NCBI GenBank assembly: GCA_030653175.1
Contig: JAURZV010000079.1
Span: 122,073-186,072, forward strand
DNA length: 64,000 bases
Reading direction: 5' to 3'
Source of the DNA: Methylobacter sp.
GTDB lineage: Bacteria; Pseudomonadota; Gammaproteobacteria; Methylococcales; Methylomonadaceae
Made by a program: the position numbers and the translations under genes. Shown one piece after another: positions 43,773 through 52,239 of this stretch. Positions within the stretch are counted from its first letter, which is position 1, and the number at the start of each line of letters is the position of its first letter. Under the pieces are notes generated by a model. That model was not told the origin of the DNA. It saw only the letters and a program-made list of their open reading frames with translations, and made no database searches.

Positions 43773-43797
43773 GGGCGACCGCCTCGCCCGGTCGCCC
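43773..43797. terminator. Hairpin downstream of cysH
   Basis: GGGCGACC pairs with GGTCGCCC across a loop, five bases beyond the cysH stop (minus strand). There is only a weak T-tract after it (ATTTTC), so it could be a terminator or a dispersed palindrome. Confidence 0.5.
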
Positions 43798-43801
43798 GCA
43801 A

Positions 43802-44527
43802 TTACTTTTTCAAATTCCCCGCATGTAATCCGCATTCTTTTTTCGCCCCCGACTCCCACCACCAACGGCCTGACCTTTCATGTTGATTGGGCAGCACCGC
43901 ACGGGTGCAGGGTTCGCAGCCTATGCTGATGTAGCCTTTTTCATGCAATTCGTTAAAGGGAACCTGATAGGCTTCGATATAATCCCAGACTTGCGCCGAA
44001 CTCCAATTGAGCAAGGGATTAAATTTAACCAGTTGATGCTCGGCGGTGGAAAATGCCGTGTCTGTCTGCACTTCAGGGATGTCTTGCCGGGTGTCCAGGC
44101 TTTGATCTTTGCGCTGACCGGTAATCCAGGCGTCTACATGAGCCAGTTTGCGTTTTAACGGTTCAACCTTGCGGATACCGCAACATTCCTGGTGTCCGTC
44201 CTCATAGAAACTGAACAGGCCTTTCTTTTTAACGAAGCTATCCAGTACGTCCCGGTCCGGCGTCAATAATTCAATATCGATTTGGTAATGTTTCCTGACC
44301 TTTTCTATGAAACGATAGGTTTCAGGATGCAGGCGCCCGGTATCCAGGGAAAAGACCTGTATGTCTTTTCTGATAGCCAAAGCCATATCAATCAATACCA
44401 CATCTTCCGCACCGCTGAACGAAATGGCAATATTATCGAACAGCGCCAGCGCTTTTTTCAGTATGCTGCGTGGATTTTTTTGATCCAGCTCGGTTTGTAG
44501 TTGCTCTATATCGAATGTGGTCATCAT
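43802..44527 (-). CDS. cysH: Assimilatory adenylyl-sulfate (APS) reductase
   Basis: The 241-residue protein reduces activated sulfate to sulfite with thioredoxin or glutaredoxin. The PP-loop [14 protein letters not shown] (about 34-47) and the catalytic Cys in KKECGLHAG (Cys232) are present. Two cysteine pairs, ECCGIRK (115-116) and GCEPC (204, 207), ligate a [4Fe-4S] cluster and mark the enzyme as APS-specific rather than PAPS-specific. This fits with the CysN tail having lost APS kinase features: sulfate assimilation here needs no PAPS. It is not linked to cysDN. The initiator may be Met1 or Met2. Confidence 0.93.
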   Translation of the reverse strand: MMTTFDIEQLQTELDQKNPRSILKKALALFDNIAISFSGAEDVVLIDMALAIRKDIQVFSLDTGRLHPETYRFIEKVRKHYQIDIELLTPDRDVLDSFVKKKGLFSFYEDGHQECCGIRKVEPLKRKLAHVDAWITGQRKDQSLDTRQDIPEVQTDTAFSTAEHQLVKFNPLLNWSSAQVWDYIEAYQVPFNELHEKGYISIGCEPCTRAVLPNQHERSGRWWWESGAKKECGLHAGNLKK

Positions 44528-44545
44528 GTGTTTTCCTTATTGCTA

Positions 44546-44630
44546 CGACTGCCATGGATGGCGGGAGTGTCGCAACCGGTACGACTGCATGGATGCAGGA
44601 GGTAGAGCAACGCAGGGAGCAGTTGCCGAG
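44546..44630 (-). repeat. Dispersed repeat, short form, intergenic copy
   Basis: Its minus-strand sequence starts CTCGGCAACTGCTCCCTGCG and differs at about one position from the copy within the PBP-like gene (37314-37398). It starts 19 bases upstream of the cysH start and so lies in its leader or promoter region. Confidence 0.9.
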
Positions 44631-44744
44631 GGAACCGGTACGACCGCTTGTGCCACTGCTAAATTGATAATCTATATGGGGGCAAGTTCACTCGCCAACA
44701 ACCCCCATCAACTTAATAAATAATAGCGGCCACGAATGGTTAAG

Positions 44745-46331
44745 TTACGCTTGCAAGAAATACTGCTTCAAAAAATCGTCAAAAGGCATTTTCTTTTTAT
44801 TTTCGATTTCCAGCTGTTTGTCATGAGATAGCGCCGCCATTTCATTAAACTGCTGCGTCTTGATCTTATCCAGTTTGTTGAATTTAAAATACTGTCCATG
44901 TTCAATAGAGGTATTTAATGCGAAACGGGAAAACGGCTGCCTAAGCTGCGTCATCTGCTCCAATATTCGTGCAGATGCGGTTAAATCGGGATTTTCGACT
45001 AGCACCTGCTGTTTTTCCAAAGCGGAACTGTAGCGTTTTTCCGCATCATCCTGATCAAGAATTGCGCACACCGGTTGCATGGATTCAAGAATTTCAGCTG
45101 CCCAATCCTTTAGAAGAATTTGTTGATTATTTTTATTAAGCTCCAGTCCCGGTTTTCTACCAAAGTTGGCAACAGCCAATTGATTAGCGTTGTTAACCTG
45201 TTGCTCCTGATCTGAAGTTTTCGGGCTGTCCTGCAACAAGCAAGTGAGCAATAGCGCCTCAATAAAACGGGCTTTATCTTCATCGATGCCGATAGGATTA
45301 AACAAATCCAGATCCAGCGAACGCATTTCTATGTAACGAACCCCGCGACGTTTAAGCGCCAGGGTCGGTTTTTCGCCGGATTGAGCAATTTGTTTGGGCC
45401 GCATAGTGCTGTAAAACTCGTTTTCAATCTGCAAAATATTGCTGTTCAGCTGACGGTATTCGCCGTCAACCAGCGTGCCGATTTTTTCATACTCGGGATA
45501 AGGCGTGTTAATGGCAGCACTCAAGCTACTGACGTAGCCGTCTATAGAGTTGTAATCAATTTTCAGATTAGCCTGATTTTTACTCTTGTAGCCGATGTCG
45601 CTCATGCGTAAAGAGGTCGCATAAGGATGATAGAGCGTGCCATTGTCAAACGCTTCAAATTGCGTCATCAATGCCGGACGGCTGTTGAAGAAGTTTTTGC
45701 AGATAGCCGGTGATGCACCGAATAAATACAGAATTAACCAACCCATACGCTGGAAATTCCTGATTAAACCGAAGTAAGCATCGGCGGTGAACTGCTCCAG
45801 ATTCAGTTGGCTGTTTTTTTCTTTGTGCAAAATAGGCCACAGGGCTTCAGGCACCGAATAATTAAAATGGATCCCGGCAATGGACTGCATGGTCCTGCCG
45901 TAACGATGCCATAAACCATGCCGGTAAACATGTTTCATCCTGCCTATGTTGGACGACCCGTATTCGGCGATGGGAATGCTTTCATCGCCATCAATGCCGC
46001 AGGGCATACTTGCACCCAGCAAAATTTCATTATCCAGATGCTGATAAACAAACCGGTGTATGTTATGCAAATAGTCCAGCGAGTTTTTTACATCGGCAAA
46101 CGGCGGGGTAATCAATTCGATCAGGGCTTCAGAATAATCCGTGGTGATATACGGATGCGCCAATGCGGAGCCTAATGCTTTGGGATGAGGAGTTTGGGCA
46201 ATGAATCCGTCTTTGGATATGCGCAGGCTTTCTTTCTCAATCCCTTTAAGTCCGCCGCAAAGCAGTTGCTGATGGCCGTTTGCAGTAAGTTGGTCCAAAC
46301 GTGTTGAAAGCGCGTTATTCAAATTAGTCAT
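44745..46331 (-). CDS. gshA: Glutamate-cysteine ligase
   Basis: GshA catalyses the first step in glutathione synthesis. From the ATG at 46331 it has 528 residues, near E. coli GshA (518). The N-terminal block GGLKGIEKESLRISKDGFIA, DYSEALIELITPP (substrate glutamates), GIHFNYS and MRSLDLDLFNPIGI are the class I gshA motifs. The frame extends another 44 codons upstream to 46463, but that stretch does not resemble the family, and the sequence MTNLNNALSTRL is where homology begins. It lies behind cysH only by orientation; the two are not an operon. Confidence 0.93.
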   Translation of the reverse strand: MTNLNNALSTRLDQLTANGHQQLLCGGLKGIEKESLRISKDGFIAQTPHPKALGSALAHPYITTDYSEALIELITPPFADVKNSLDYLHNIHRFVYQHLDNEILLGASMPCGIDGDESIPIAEYGSSNIGRMKHVYRHGLWHRYGRTMQSIAGIHFNYSVPEALWPILHKEKNSQLNLEQFTADAYFGLIRNFQRMGWLILYLFGASPAICKNFFNSRPALMTQFEAFDNGTLYHPYATSLRMSDIGYKSKNQANLKIDYNSIDGYVSSLSAAINTPYPEYEKIGTLVDGEYRQLNSNILQIENEFYSTMRPKQIAQSGEKPTLALKRRGVRYIEMRSLDLDLFNPIGIDEDKARFIEALLLTCLLQDSPKTSDQEQQVNNANQLAVANFGRKPGLELNKNNQQILLKDWAAEILESMQPVCAILDQDDAEKRYSSALEKQQVLVENPDLTASARILEQMTQLRQPFSRFALNTSIEHGQYFKFNKLDKIKTQQFNEMAALSHDKQLEIENKKKMPFDDFLKQYFLQA

Positions 46332-46719
46332 AGAATGGGTACATGCCCTGTAGTCCTTGTATAATCGAGTCATTATAAAGAGTTTAACTGATTGAAGAAA
46401 TATTATCGCGGATATAAACCGGTTTTGCTTTGGCTTTTGCCGGGGTGATTGATCGCTTGCCACCGAAACAAAAAATCAGCCTAAAATCGCAATAAATGGG
46501 ATGAATATGAGCACGCAGTATGCGATATGGTAGATCGCACCAGCACCGAAATTGCACCTTGGACGCTAATGAAGCCAATGACAAAAACTTTGCCCGTATC
46601 AAGATATTGAAAACGTTATGCAAGCAAATTGAAGTGGCAATGCAGAAAAAATAGTCTGTAGGAAACACTTAGGCGATGTCCGGTAAAGAATATACCAAGC
46701 ATATTCGGTTCTGTTATTT

Positions 46720-46765
46720 ACCACGAAGACACGAAGAACACGAAGTTTATGTTTTTCTTCGTGTC
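46720..46765. repeat. CACGAAG-type repeat upstream of gshA
   Basis: CCACGAAGACACGAAGAACACGAAG is followed by a complementary CTTCGTGTC, giving a hairpin like those at 14672 and 58150. It directly abuts the dispersed repeat at 46765. Confidence 0.6.
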
Positions 46766-46858
46766 TCGGCAATTGCTCCTGCATTGCTCTCGGCAACCGC
46801 TCCCTGCGTTGCTCTACCTTCCCCACCCATGGTGTCGTACATCCTGCATCCAAGTCGT
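46765..46858 (+). repeat. Dispersed repeat, tandem/nested copy
   Basis: CTCGGCAATTGCTCCTGCAT is interrupted by a second start CTCGGCAACCGCTCCCTGCG after TTGCT, then continues with CTACCTTCC and ATCCTGCATCCAAGTCG. It thus looks like one copy inserted into or recombined with another. Confidence 0.75.
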
Positions 46859-46932
46859 TCGTGGCGAGTAAAAATGCGTAACTACGGGATGTTTTTGCAT
46901 GGAAATCGCCTTACTTCAATTTAAAATGTGTG

Positions 46933-47193
46933 TCACATTTTAACGGTCTCACGGAGTTTGCTATCGATAGCATCGGTAAAACGTTGATAGCAATCAAGGA
47001 GGCGAGCCATTTCACCAAAGTAGTCGTCTTTGGCGAAAATAGCCGGATGACGCTTGCCATCTCTAGCGGCAGAGGAATACAGCTATACCGCGGTAAATAA
47101 GAGAAACACCATTTAATTTATATGCTTTTAGGTGAGATAATGAATCCCTCCGATAAGTTGGTCATCAGAAAGTGCCACGCGGATTTCTTGTGA
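46933..47193 (-). pseudogene. Probable remnant of a decayed gene
   Basis: Two short minus-strand frames look coding but are separated by stops: 47128-47193 (SQEIRVALSDDQLIGGIHYL) and 46933-47082 (RDGKRHPAIFAKDDYFGEMA, then RLLDCYQRFTDAIDSKLRET). Their amphipathic, charged composition is unlike random AT-rich spacer. I cannot name the parent family. This is the main content of the 924-base stretch between gshA and fnr besides repeats. Confidence 0.35.
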
Positions 47194-47255
47194 CCAAGTT
47201 AAGTTTTAATTGATTTATTTTTTAGCTCAGTTCTCTCTTTCCCACTTTCAAAATA

Positions 47256-47984
47256 ATGATAAATTCAACAGCGTCCACTTCATCGACAACCAAAACAGCA
47301 GTCACTTGCGCAAACTGTAACTTGGATAATTTATGCATTCCTAAAGGACTGCCTCGTTCGGAAGTGGGTGAGCTCGCGTTATTGGTCAATCGAAACAATA
47401 TACGTCAAAAGGGTGAGGCTATATATCACGCCGGCAGCCCATTCAGAGGAATAATTGCCTTGCGTTCCGGCAGCGCCAAATTACTGAGTTTTGACCAAAA
47501 TGGAAATGAGCTGGTAGTTGATTTCATTCTTCCGGGAGAATTGCTTGGATTTGACGGCTTGTCGTCACAAATTCATAACTGTACCGCCATAGCGTTAGAG
47601 ACAGTGAATTATTGCCATTTGCCGGCCTATAAAATAGAGATATTGGCCATCAACACTCCCGGCTTGAGTCAAGTGTTGCTGCAAAGATCCTGCAATCAAT
47701 TTGATGCTCAAGTACAAAAGATGATGCTGAGTCGCCGATCTGCTGAAGAGCGCGTGGCTTACTTCATTCTGCATATTTCAGATCGTCTGAGTATACGAGG
47801 CTACTCCGAACTGGAATTCCGCCTGAGCATGTCACGGGAAGAAATAGGAAATTATCTGGGAATCGCGCATGAAACGGTCAGTCGAATCATTCATCTCTTT
47901 CAAGCACGGAAACTGATAGAAGTTAAATCCAAGCAATTGAAAATAACCGATAAAAAAGAGCTGTTTAACTTTTATGCTACTTAA
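47256..47984 (+). CDS. fnr: FNR/Anr-type oxygen-responsive transcription regulator
   Basis: A CRP/FNR-family regulator of 242 residues. The [4Fe-4S] ligands of E. coli FNR have counterparts: Cys18, Cys21 and Cys27 (CANCNLDNLC, same C-x2-C-x5-C spacing) and Cys120 (VNYCHLP), 93 residues after Cys27 exactly as in E. coli. The cyclic-nucleotide-like barrel spans about 45-140, and the helix-turn-helix SREEIGNYLGIAHETVSRII carries the E-xx-SR residues that read TTGAT half-sites. It should therefore activate or repress genes when oxygen is low. Three FNR-type boxes lie 290-370 bases beyond its 3' end. Confidence 0.92.
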   Translation: MINSTASTSSTTKTAVTCANCNLDNLCIPKGLPRSEVGELALLVNRNNIRQKGEAIYHAGSPFRGIIALRSGSAKLLSFDQNGNELVVDFILPGELLGFDGLSSQIHNCTAIALETVNYCHLPAYKIEILAINTPGLSQVLLQRSCNQFDAQVQKMMLSRRSAEERVAYFILHISDRLSIRGYSELEFRLSMSREEIGNYLGIAHETVSRIIHLFQARKLIEVKSKQLKITDKKELFNFYAT

Positions 47985-48274
47985 TCATTAAACAGCCCAG
48001 ACCTGCAAGGATTTAATTAAACCTCCGCACTCCACACAACTCAGGTAGGCTTCAAGTTGCGCTATATACGGTAAAACGAAAACTACGACTAAGAGGAGAA
48101 AGTCTTTTTCTATATGCTGAATTAGAGACATGCTCAGCGATTGCTTTTGCTGTCGATTCATACTTATTCATGCCCACCGCTTTTAATCATAATCACAGCA
48201 GCAAACACGGCTAAAACAAGGCCGGACTACATAAATCTTTTTCTTGTGCATCATTCATAGTAATTCCCCATCTA

Positions 48275-48289
48275 TTGATTAAGGATCAA
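48275..48289. promoter_or_regulatory. FNR-like box (TTGAT-N5-ATCAA)
   Basis: TTGATTAAGGATCAA is a palindrome of FNR half-sites with a five-base spacer, one longer than the consensus. It is adjacent to the perfect box at 48293. Confidence 0.45.
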
Positions 48290-48292
48290 TAG

Positions 48293-48306
48293 TTGATTTG
48301 CATCAA
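48293..48306. promoter_or_regulatory. Perfect FNR/Anr box
   Basis: TTGATTTGCATCAA matches the FNR/Anr consensus TTGAT-N4-ATCAA at every specified base. It lies in the 509-base gene-free stretch between fnr and the nuclease gene. No full-length target gene starts next to it on either strand. Confidence 0.7.
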
Positions 48307-48342
48307 CGTGCGGCTATTTAAACAAATTGCGGAATAAAAAAA

Positions 48343-48356
48343 TTGAGCCAGATCAA
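48343..48356. promoter_or_regulatory. FNR-like box with one mismatch
   Basis: TTGAGCCAGATCAA differs from the consensus at one base in the left half-site and has the correct four-base spacer. It is the third site within 82 bases. Confidence 0.5.
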
Positions 48357-48418
48357 TAAATGTTTCTTTATTGGATTCTAGCCCGAAGATTAAGGATTGG
48401 TTGAGACACGATACCAAT

Positions 48419-48441
48419 CACTGTATGGAGCAGTTACCGAG
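48419..48441 (-). repeat. Partial dispersed repeat copy
   Basis: The minus strand reads CTCGGTAACTGCTCCATACA, matching the first 20 bases of the dispersed repeat family with a few changes; the rest of the element is missing. Confidence 0.45.
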
Positions 48442-48493
48442 AACCCCACTATTTTGATGAACGTATTGGCGGCGATCCGCATACTGACCGCCG

Positions 48494-49390
48494 TTAATGA
48501 CGTGGAGACAGTTTGCTGACGGCTTGCAAATCCCAGGGTAGCGGTTCAATGGTCGCTTCCACATGCGCCTCAATGCGATCGTCCAATTCCACAAAAAAAT
48601 CAATACCGGTTTGCGCTTCTATACTGTCAATATTGATCACGAACTGTGCCAGCGGCTCTTTACCGTTAACCGTTTGCGGAATTAAAAAGGCCAGAGCAAT
48701 AGGCGGCTTGTTTGGCGTGGCTTCTGCCATATATATTTTGTAAAACGCATCCGGTATTTCCACCGTCAAATCTGACGTTAACCGCTCGACCGTGCCGCTA
48801 AAAACAGGCCCGGTAATCACCCACACCTTGCCGAATATTTTGGCAAAATGCTTTACTTCCGCCTCCTCCAAACGCTGCCACAGTTGTTGATTGAGTTTGG
48901 ACTTTTGCGGGGTGATGTTGGTCATCAAAAAACTGTCGGCCTGACCTTCCCTGCCGTAAAGATGACTCATCGCATAATTTGGCGCCATGTGCCCACGGTC
49001 GTATCCGCTTTTTTGATAACTCTCGTGACTGACGCGATTGATGCTGCGCCAATCGGTTTCAAAGCGATTGGGGCGTTTTATGGACGGCGTATTTGCAGCC
49101 CGGTCGGTCAGCGCGTACTCCACCCACAACGGGTTACCCCGCAGATCCGAATAACCCAGAATAAAGCCATCATTACGTAATATGCGAAACCAGGTATCGA
49201 TGTTTTTGGCATCGCGGGATTGCGGTGCGCCTTGATAAAGTAATGCCGGGCGGGCAATTTTAACTTCATAACCATAGCCGCCCAAACCCAGACCGAGAAT
49301 AATCAGCAACAGCACGGGATACTTGCGGCTTAGGCGAAATAATCCCGGCAATAATTTAAACAGGTTTAGTGCGGATGATTTTTTGCGCAT
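48494..49390 (-). CDS. DNA/RNA non-specific endonuclease (NucA type), membrane-anchored or secreted
   Basis: The 298-residue product has an N-terminal hydrophobic anchor (YPVLLLIILGLGLGGYGY, about 25-42) and a beta-beta-alpha-metal nuclease domain with the DRGH motif (SGYDRGHMAPNYAMS, catalytic His) and Asn-containing helix FLMTNITPQKSKLNQQLW which binds Mg. This matches the NucA/Serratia nuclease family, here with a signal anchor so that the enzyme acts in the periplasm or outside, scavenging nucleic acids or in defence. Monocistronic. Confidence 0.9.
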   Translation of the reverse strand: MRKKSSALNLFKLLPGLFRLSRKYPVLLLIILGLGLGGYGYEVKIARPALLYQGAPQSRDAKNIDTWFRILRNDGFILGYSDLRGNPLWVEYALTDRAANTPSIKRPNRFETDWRSINRVSHESYQKSGYDRGHMAPNYAMSHLYGREGQADSFLMTNITPQKSKLNQQLWQRLEEAEVKHFAKIFGKVWVITGPVFSGTVERLTSDLTVEIPDAFYKIYMAEATPNKPPIALAFLIPQTVNGKEPLAQFVINIDSIEAQTGIDFFVELDDRIEAHVEATIEPLPWDLQAVSKLSPRH

Positions 49391-49520
49391 TAACGATGTA
49401 CTTTAAGGAAATCAAGAGTGATTCGAAAACAGAGTAGGCGAAAGACTAAAGGCAAAAAGCGGCCGTGTAAAATCCAGGTTTTTTCGCCTTTCGGCCTATC
49501 CGGTTCTATTCACCACCAGG

Positions 49521-49976
49521 TTAAATCAACACTTCCGTTTGTATAGCATTAGCGCTGAATAAATAATCCTTTTTTAAACAGTGATCCAGCCATTTTTGCA
49601 GAAAATAATTTAATCGCCATTTGTAATTCATGATTTCACGGCTTAATCCGGGGTCTTTAAAAACCTGCGCTACACCGGCACGAGCATGATCGCTTAATAC
49701 CTCAGCCAACTGCGCATCCAGATAAACTCTTATTTTTACGGCAGGCGCCAGAAACTCTTCCTCATTATTATTGAAGCAATGGCTAAGTTCCACTGTCATG
49801 GTGTAAGGCGTACGCTCAATGATTTCAAGATGCAGCGTAGTGTGATGGGGAGCAAGGCCAATGGCCGTTTCTTTAAATGCCATTAAGTCCGGAATTAATT
49901 TTAGCAACTTTTGATAGTTGGATTCGCAGACTTGTTCGAGACAGATTGATTTGTTGACCGGATTTACAAAACTCAT
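49521..49976 (-). CDS. DUF1249 family protein (YqiB-like)
   Basis: From the ATG at 49976 the product has 151 residues, as expected for YqiB. It begins NKSICLEQVCESNYQKLLKL and includes PHHTTLHLEIIERTPYTMTV, VKIRVYLDAQLAEVL and KWRLNYFLQKWLDHCLKKDY, the DUF1249 signature blocks. In gammaproteobacteria this gene often sits near nudF/cpdA; its role is unknown. The frame extends upstream into queD (to 50027), but the conserved part starts at 49976, nine bases after the queD stop. Confidence 0.87.
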   Translation of the reverse strand: MSFVNPVNKSICLEQVCESNYQKLLKLIPDLMAFKETAIGLAPHHTTLHLEIIERTPYTMTVELSHCFNNNEEEFLAPAVKIRVYLDAQLAEVLSDHARAGVAQVFKDPGLSREIMNYKWRLNYFLQKWLDHCLKKDYLFSANAIQTEVLI

Positions 49977-49984
49977 GGCCGCTG

Positions 49985-50389
49985 TCAGTTTTCCCTGTAA
50001 CAGGCATGGGCACTGGCGGTTTCCCATAACACCACCTGGGCTACGTTAAAGCCGGATTGTTTGAGATGCCTGTAAATCATCTTACTCAGGACTTCTGCGG
50101 TGGGGTGTTCGTCAAGGGCAAGGAAACGCTCCTTGTTTGCAGTGAGCATGGGTATGATCGGATCATCTTTATGCAACAGAAAATTATGATCAAGATGCTG
50201 ATCTATAAACGCTTCAACGCTGTCTCTAATATCGGAAAAGTCGCAGACCATGCCTTGGTCGTTGAGTTGTTCCTGCTCTATGGAAATTGAGGCCTTAACG
50301 CTATGTCCGTGTAAATTGCGGCATTTGCCGGGGTGATTCATTAGCCGGTGTCCGTAACAAAAATACACCTCTTTGGTAATCGTATACAT
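49985..50389 (-). CDS. queD: 6-carboxy-5,6,7,8-tetrahydropterin synthase / 6-pyruvoyl-tetrahydropterin synthase family
   Basis: The 134-residue product belongs to the QueD/PTPS family. Zinc histidines lie in CYGHRLMNH (His14) and CRNLHGHS (His27, His29), and Cys in CRNLHGH plus the catalytic Asp-His of HLDHNFLL are present; the C-terminal VVLWETASAHACY holds the conserved Glu. QueD forms the first committed pterin in queuosine and other 7-deazapurine synthesis. No other que genes are adjacent. It is followed directly by the DUF1249 gene and likely co-transcribed. Confidence 0.85.
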   Translation of the reverse strand: MYTITKEVYFCYGHRLMNHPGKCRNLHGHSVKASISIEQEQLNDQGMVCDFSDIRDSVEAFIDQHLDHNFLLHKDDPIIPMLTANKERFLALDEHPTAEVLSKMIYRHLKQSGFNVAQVVLWETASAHACYREN

Positions 50390-50424
50390 AATAAAAATAT
50401 AAGCAGTTCCGGTAATTTAAACAA

Positions 50425-50550
50425 GGAGCGTTGCCTACATGGACGTAGGCAAGACCCGTGAGCACGACTGCATGGATGCAGGAGGTAGAGCAATGCAGGA
50501 GCAATTGCCGAGGAGCGGGAGCTTTGCCTACATGGAGGTAGGTAAGGAGC
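50425..50550. repeat. Composite repeat block containing a short-form dispersed repeat
   Basis: At 50465-50512 the minus strand reads CTCGGCAATTGCTCCTGCAT and onward to TGCATCCATGCAGTCG, a short-form copy without the GTTGCGACA end. It is flanked by two related palindromes, TTGCCTACATGGACGTAGGC and TTGCCTACATGGAGGTAGG. The block separates queD from the PilZ gene. Confidence 0.75.
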
Positions 50551-50557
50551 GAAAGCT

Positions 50558-50857
50558 TCAGTCCCCTTTTATGCTTTTTATGGTGGCGGCAATCTCGTAG
50601 CTGCCATTGTCTTGCCGGGTACTTCTGATAACCTCAATAAAAGCGGTCATTGAGGGCGTGACTGTATTTTTGGGAATAACGTTTATTTCCATTGCCTTGC
50701 CGGGGTCAAAAAACCGGTCGGCAATGAATGAAACACCGGCACCGCTAATTGACGAACAGCGTCCATGGTGTAATTCATCTGAACCCGCAAGTCTGTATGT
50801 TATGTCACAATCTATTTCCATTCGAATATAATTGCGCTTTTCATCATATTCCAACAT
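50558..50857 (-). CDS. Single-domain PilZ protein
   Basis: The 99-residue product is one PilZ domain, a receptor for cyclic-di-GMP. The RxxxR motif is present in EKRNYIRMEIDCDITYR, and the second motif [D/N]xSxxG appears as SISGAG in GRCSSISGAGVSFIAD, where the first residue is Ser rather than Asp/Asn; binding may be weaker or altered. GGAGA lies six bases before the ATG at 50857. It stands alone; partners could be the EAL protein at 2911 or the pilus genes. Confidence 0.82.
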   Translation of the reverse strand: MLEYDEKRNYIRMEIDCDITYRLAGSDELHHGRCSSISGAGVSFIADRFFDPGKAMEINVIPKNTVTPSMTAFIEVIRSTRQDNGSYEIAATIKSIKGD

Positions 50858-51053
50858 GCTATTTCTCCGGTCAAGTTTACAATTGTTGCGTCTGCTGGTC
50901 GATCTGCAAAGTTTACTATAAAAAGCATAATAACGGGGGCATGATTTGCAACGACGCCGTCAATTGAGCTATTCCGCTGGATATTAACCTGAATTTATGT
51001 AATATGACGCCAACTTTCACATATTAAATAAACAGACTTCTGAGTATCATCTA

Positions 51054-52067
51054 ATGACCAAAGCAATCGTTTTAACCGGAATTACAACTACGGGCACTCC
51101 GCATTTGGGTAATTATGTCGGCGCCATCAGGCCGGCCATTGCGGCGAGTAAGGATGCGAATGTTACGCCCTTTTATTTTCTGGCCGATTATCATGCGCTG
51201 ATTAAATGTCAGGAGCCGGAAAGGGTCAGACAATCCAGCCTTGAAATTGCCGCAACATGGCTGGCTTTAGGGCTGGATACGTCAAATGCAGTTTTCTATC
51301 GACAGTCGGATGTCCCTGAAATTTTGGAACTATCCTGGATGTTGACCTGCGTCGCAGCAAAAGGCTTGATGAACAGGGCGCATGCCTATAAGGCGGCGGT
51401 CGCCGAAAATGAGCAGGGCGGCGAAAACGATGCCGACAAAGGCATCACGATGGGCTTGTTCAGCTACCCGATTTTAATGGCGGCCGATATGCTGATGTTT
51501 AATGCCAATAAAGTCCCTGTAGGCAAGGATCAGATTCAGCACATTGAAATGGCCAGGGATATTGCCGGGCGCTTTAATCACATTTACGGCGAACATTTTG
51601 TGCTGCCGGAGGCGGTTATTGAAGAGCATGCATCAACGTTAGCGGGTCTGGACGGACGCAAGATGAGTAAAAGTTATAACAATACCATCCCCTTATTCGA
51701 GCCTGAAAAAAAGTTAAGAAAGCTCATTAACAAGATTAAAACCAACTCATTGGAACCCGGTGAGCCCAAAGACCCCGAGGGTTGCACTTTATTCGGTATT
51801 TATCAGGCTTTTGCCACTCCGGCGGAAGTGGCTGAAATACGACAACGTTATGCAGACGGCATCGCCTGGGGTGAAATGAAGCAGGTGTTGTTTGAGCATA
51901 TTAACGAACACCTCATTCCGGCAAGAGAACGTTATGAGGCATTGATGCAGGCGCCGGAACATATCGAAGAGCAATTGCAGGAAGGCGCTCAAAAAGCGCG
52001 TGCAGTCAGTGTGCCGTTTATGAAGGAATTGCGTAAAGCGGTCGGGATTTCGCGGATTTCTTTGTGA
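51054..52067 (+). CDS. trpS: Tryptophanyl-tRNA synthetase
   Basis: Class I aminoacyl-tRNA synthetase charging tRNA-Trp. The 337-residue product shows the HIGH-equivalent [15 protein letters not shown] (residues 11-25), the KMSKS motif ([13 protein letters not shown]) and [26 protein letters not shown] of bacterial TrpS. Length is typical. The stop lies 13 bases before a GGTTGGGTTAGCG palindrome. Confidence 0.95.
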   Translation: MTKAIVLTGITTTGTPHLGNYVGAIRPAIAASKDANVTPFYFLADYHALIKCQEPERVRQSSLEIAATWLALGLDTSNAVFYRQSDVPEILELSWMLTCVAAKGLMNRAHAYKAAVAENEQGGENDADKGITMGLFSYPILMAADMLMFNANKVPVGKDQIQHIEMARDIAGRFNHIYGEHFVLPEAVIEEHASTLAGLDGRKMSKSYNNTIPLFEPEKKLRKLINKIKTNSLEPGEPKDPEGCTLFGIYQAFATPAEVAEIRQRYADGIAWGEMKQVLFEHINEHLIPARERYEALMQAPEHIEEQLQEGAQKARAVSVPFMKELRKAVGISRISL

Positions 52068-52079
52068 CACCAGTGGCGT

Positions 52080-52145
52080 GTAGGTTGGGTTAGCGCTAGC
52101 GTAACCCAACATTTGTGGCGCCTGTGTGTTGGGTTACGGCTAACA
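52080..52145. repeat. GGTTGGGTTAGCG palindrome pair
   Basis: GTAGGTTGGGTTAGCG, then GCGTAACCCAAC, and TGTTGGGTTACGGCTAAC form inverted repeats of the same type as those at 12560 and 41489. It is followed at once by a short-form dispersed repeat. Confidence 0.7.
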
Positions 52146-52146
52146 C

Positions 52147-52196
52147 CTCGGCAATTGCTCCTGCATTGCTCTACCTCCTGCATCCATGCAGTCGTA
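52147..52196 (+). repeat. Dispersed repeat, short form copy
   Basis: CTCGGCAATTGCTCCTGCAT continues through TGCTCTACCTCCTGCATC to CATGCAGTCG, a nearly perfect copy without the GTTGCGACA end. As at 41603, it follows a GGTTGGGTTAG palindrome. Confidence 0.85.
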
Positions 52197-52239
52197 ACCC
52201 GACCTACGGGCTGTTTTTGAGTCGACATGACAAATCCGG

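Noticed and set aside
44470..44667. Plus-strand frame encoding the same peptide as in the PBP-like insertion
   Set aside because: It overlaps the cysH start in antisense and consists of the dispersed repeat; it is not evidence of a separate gene.
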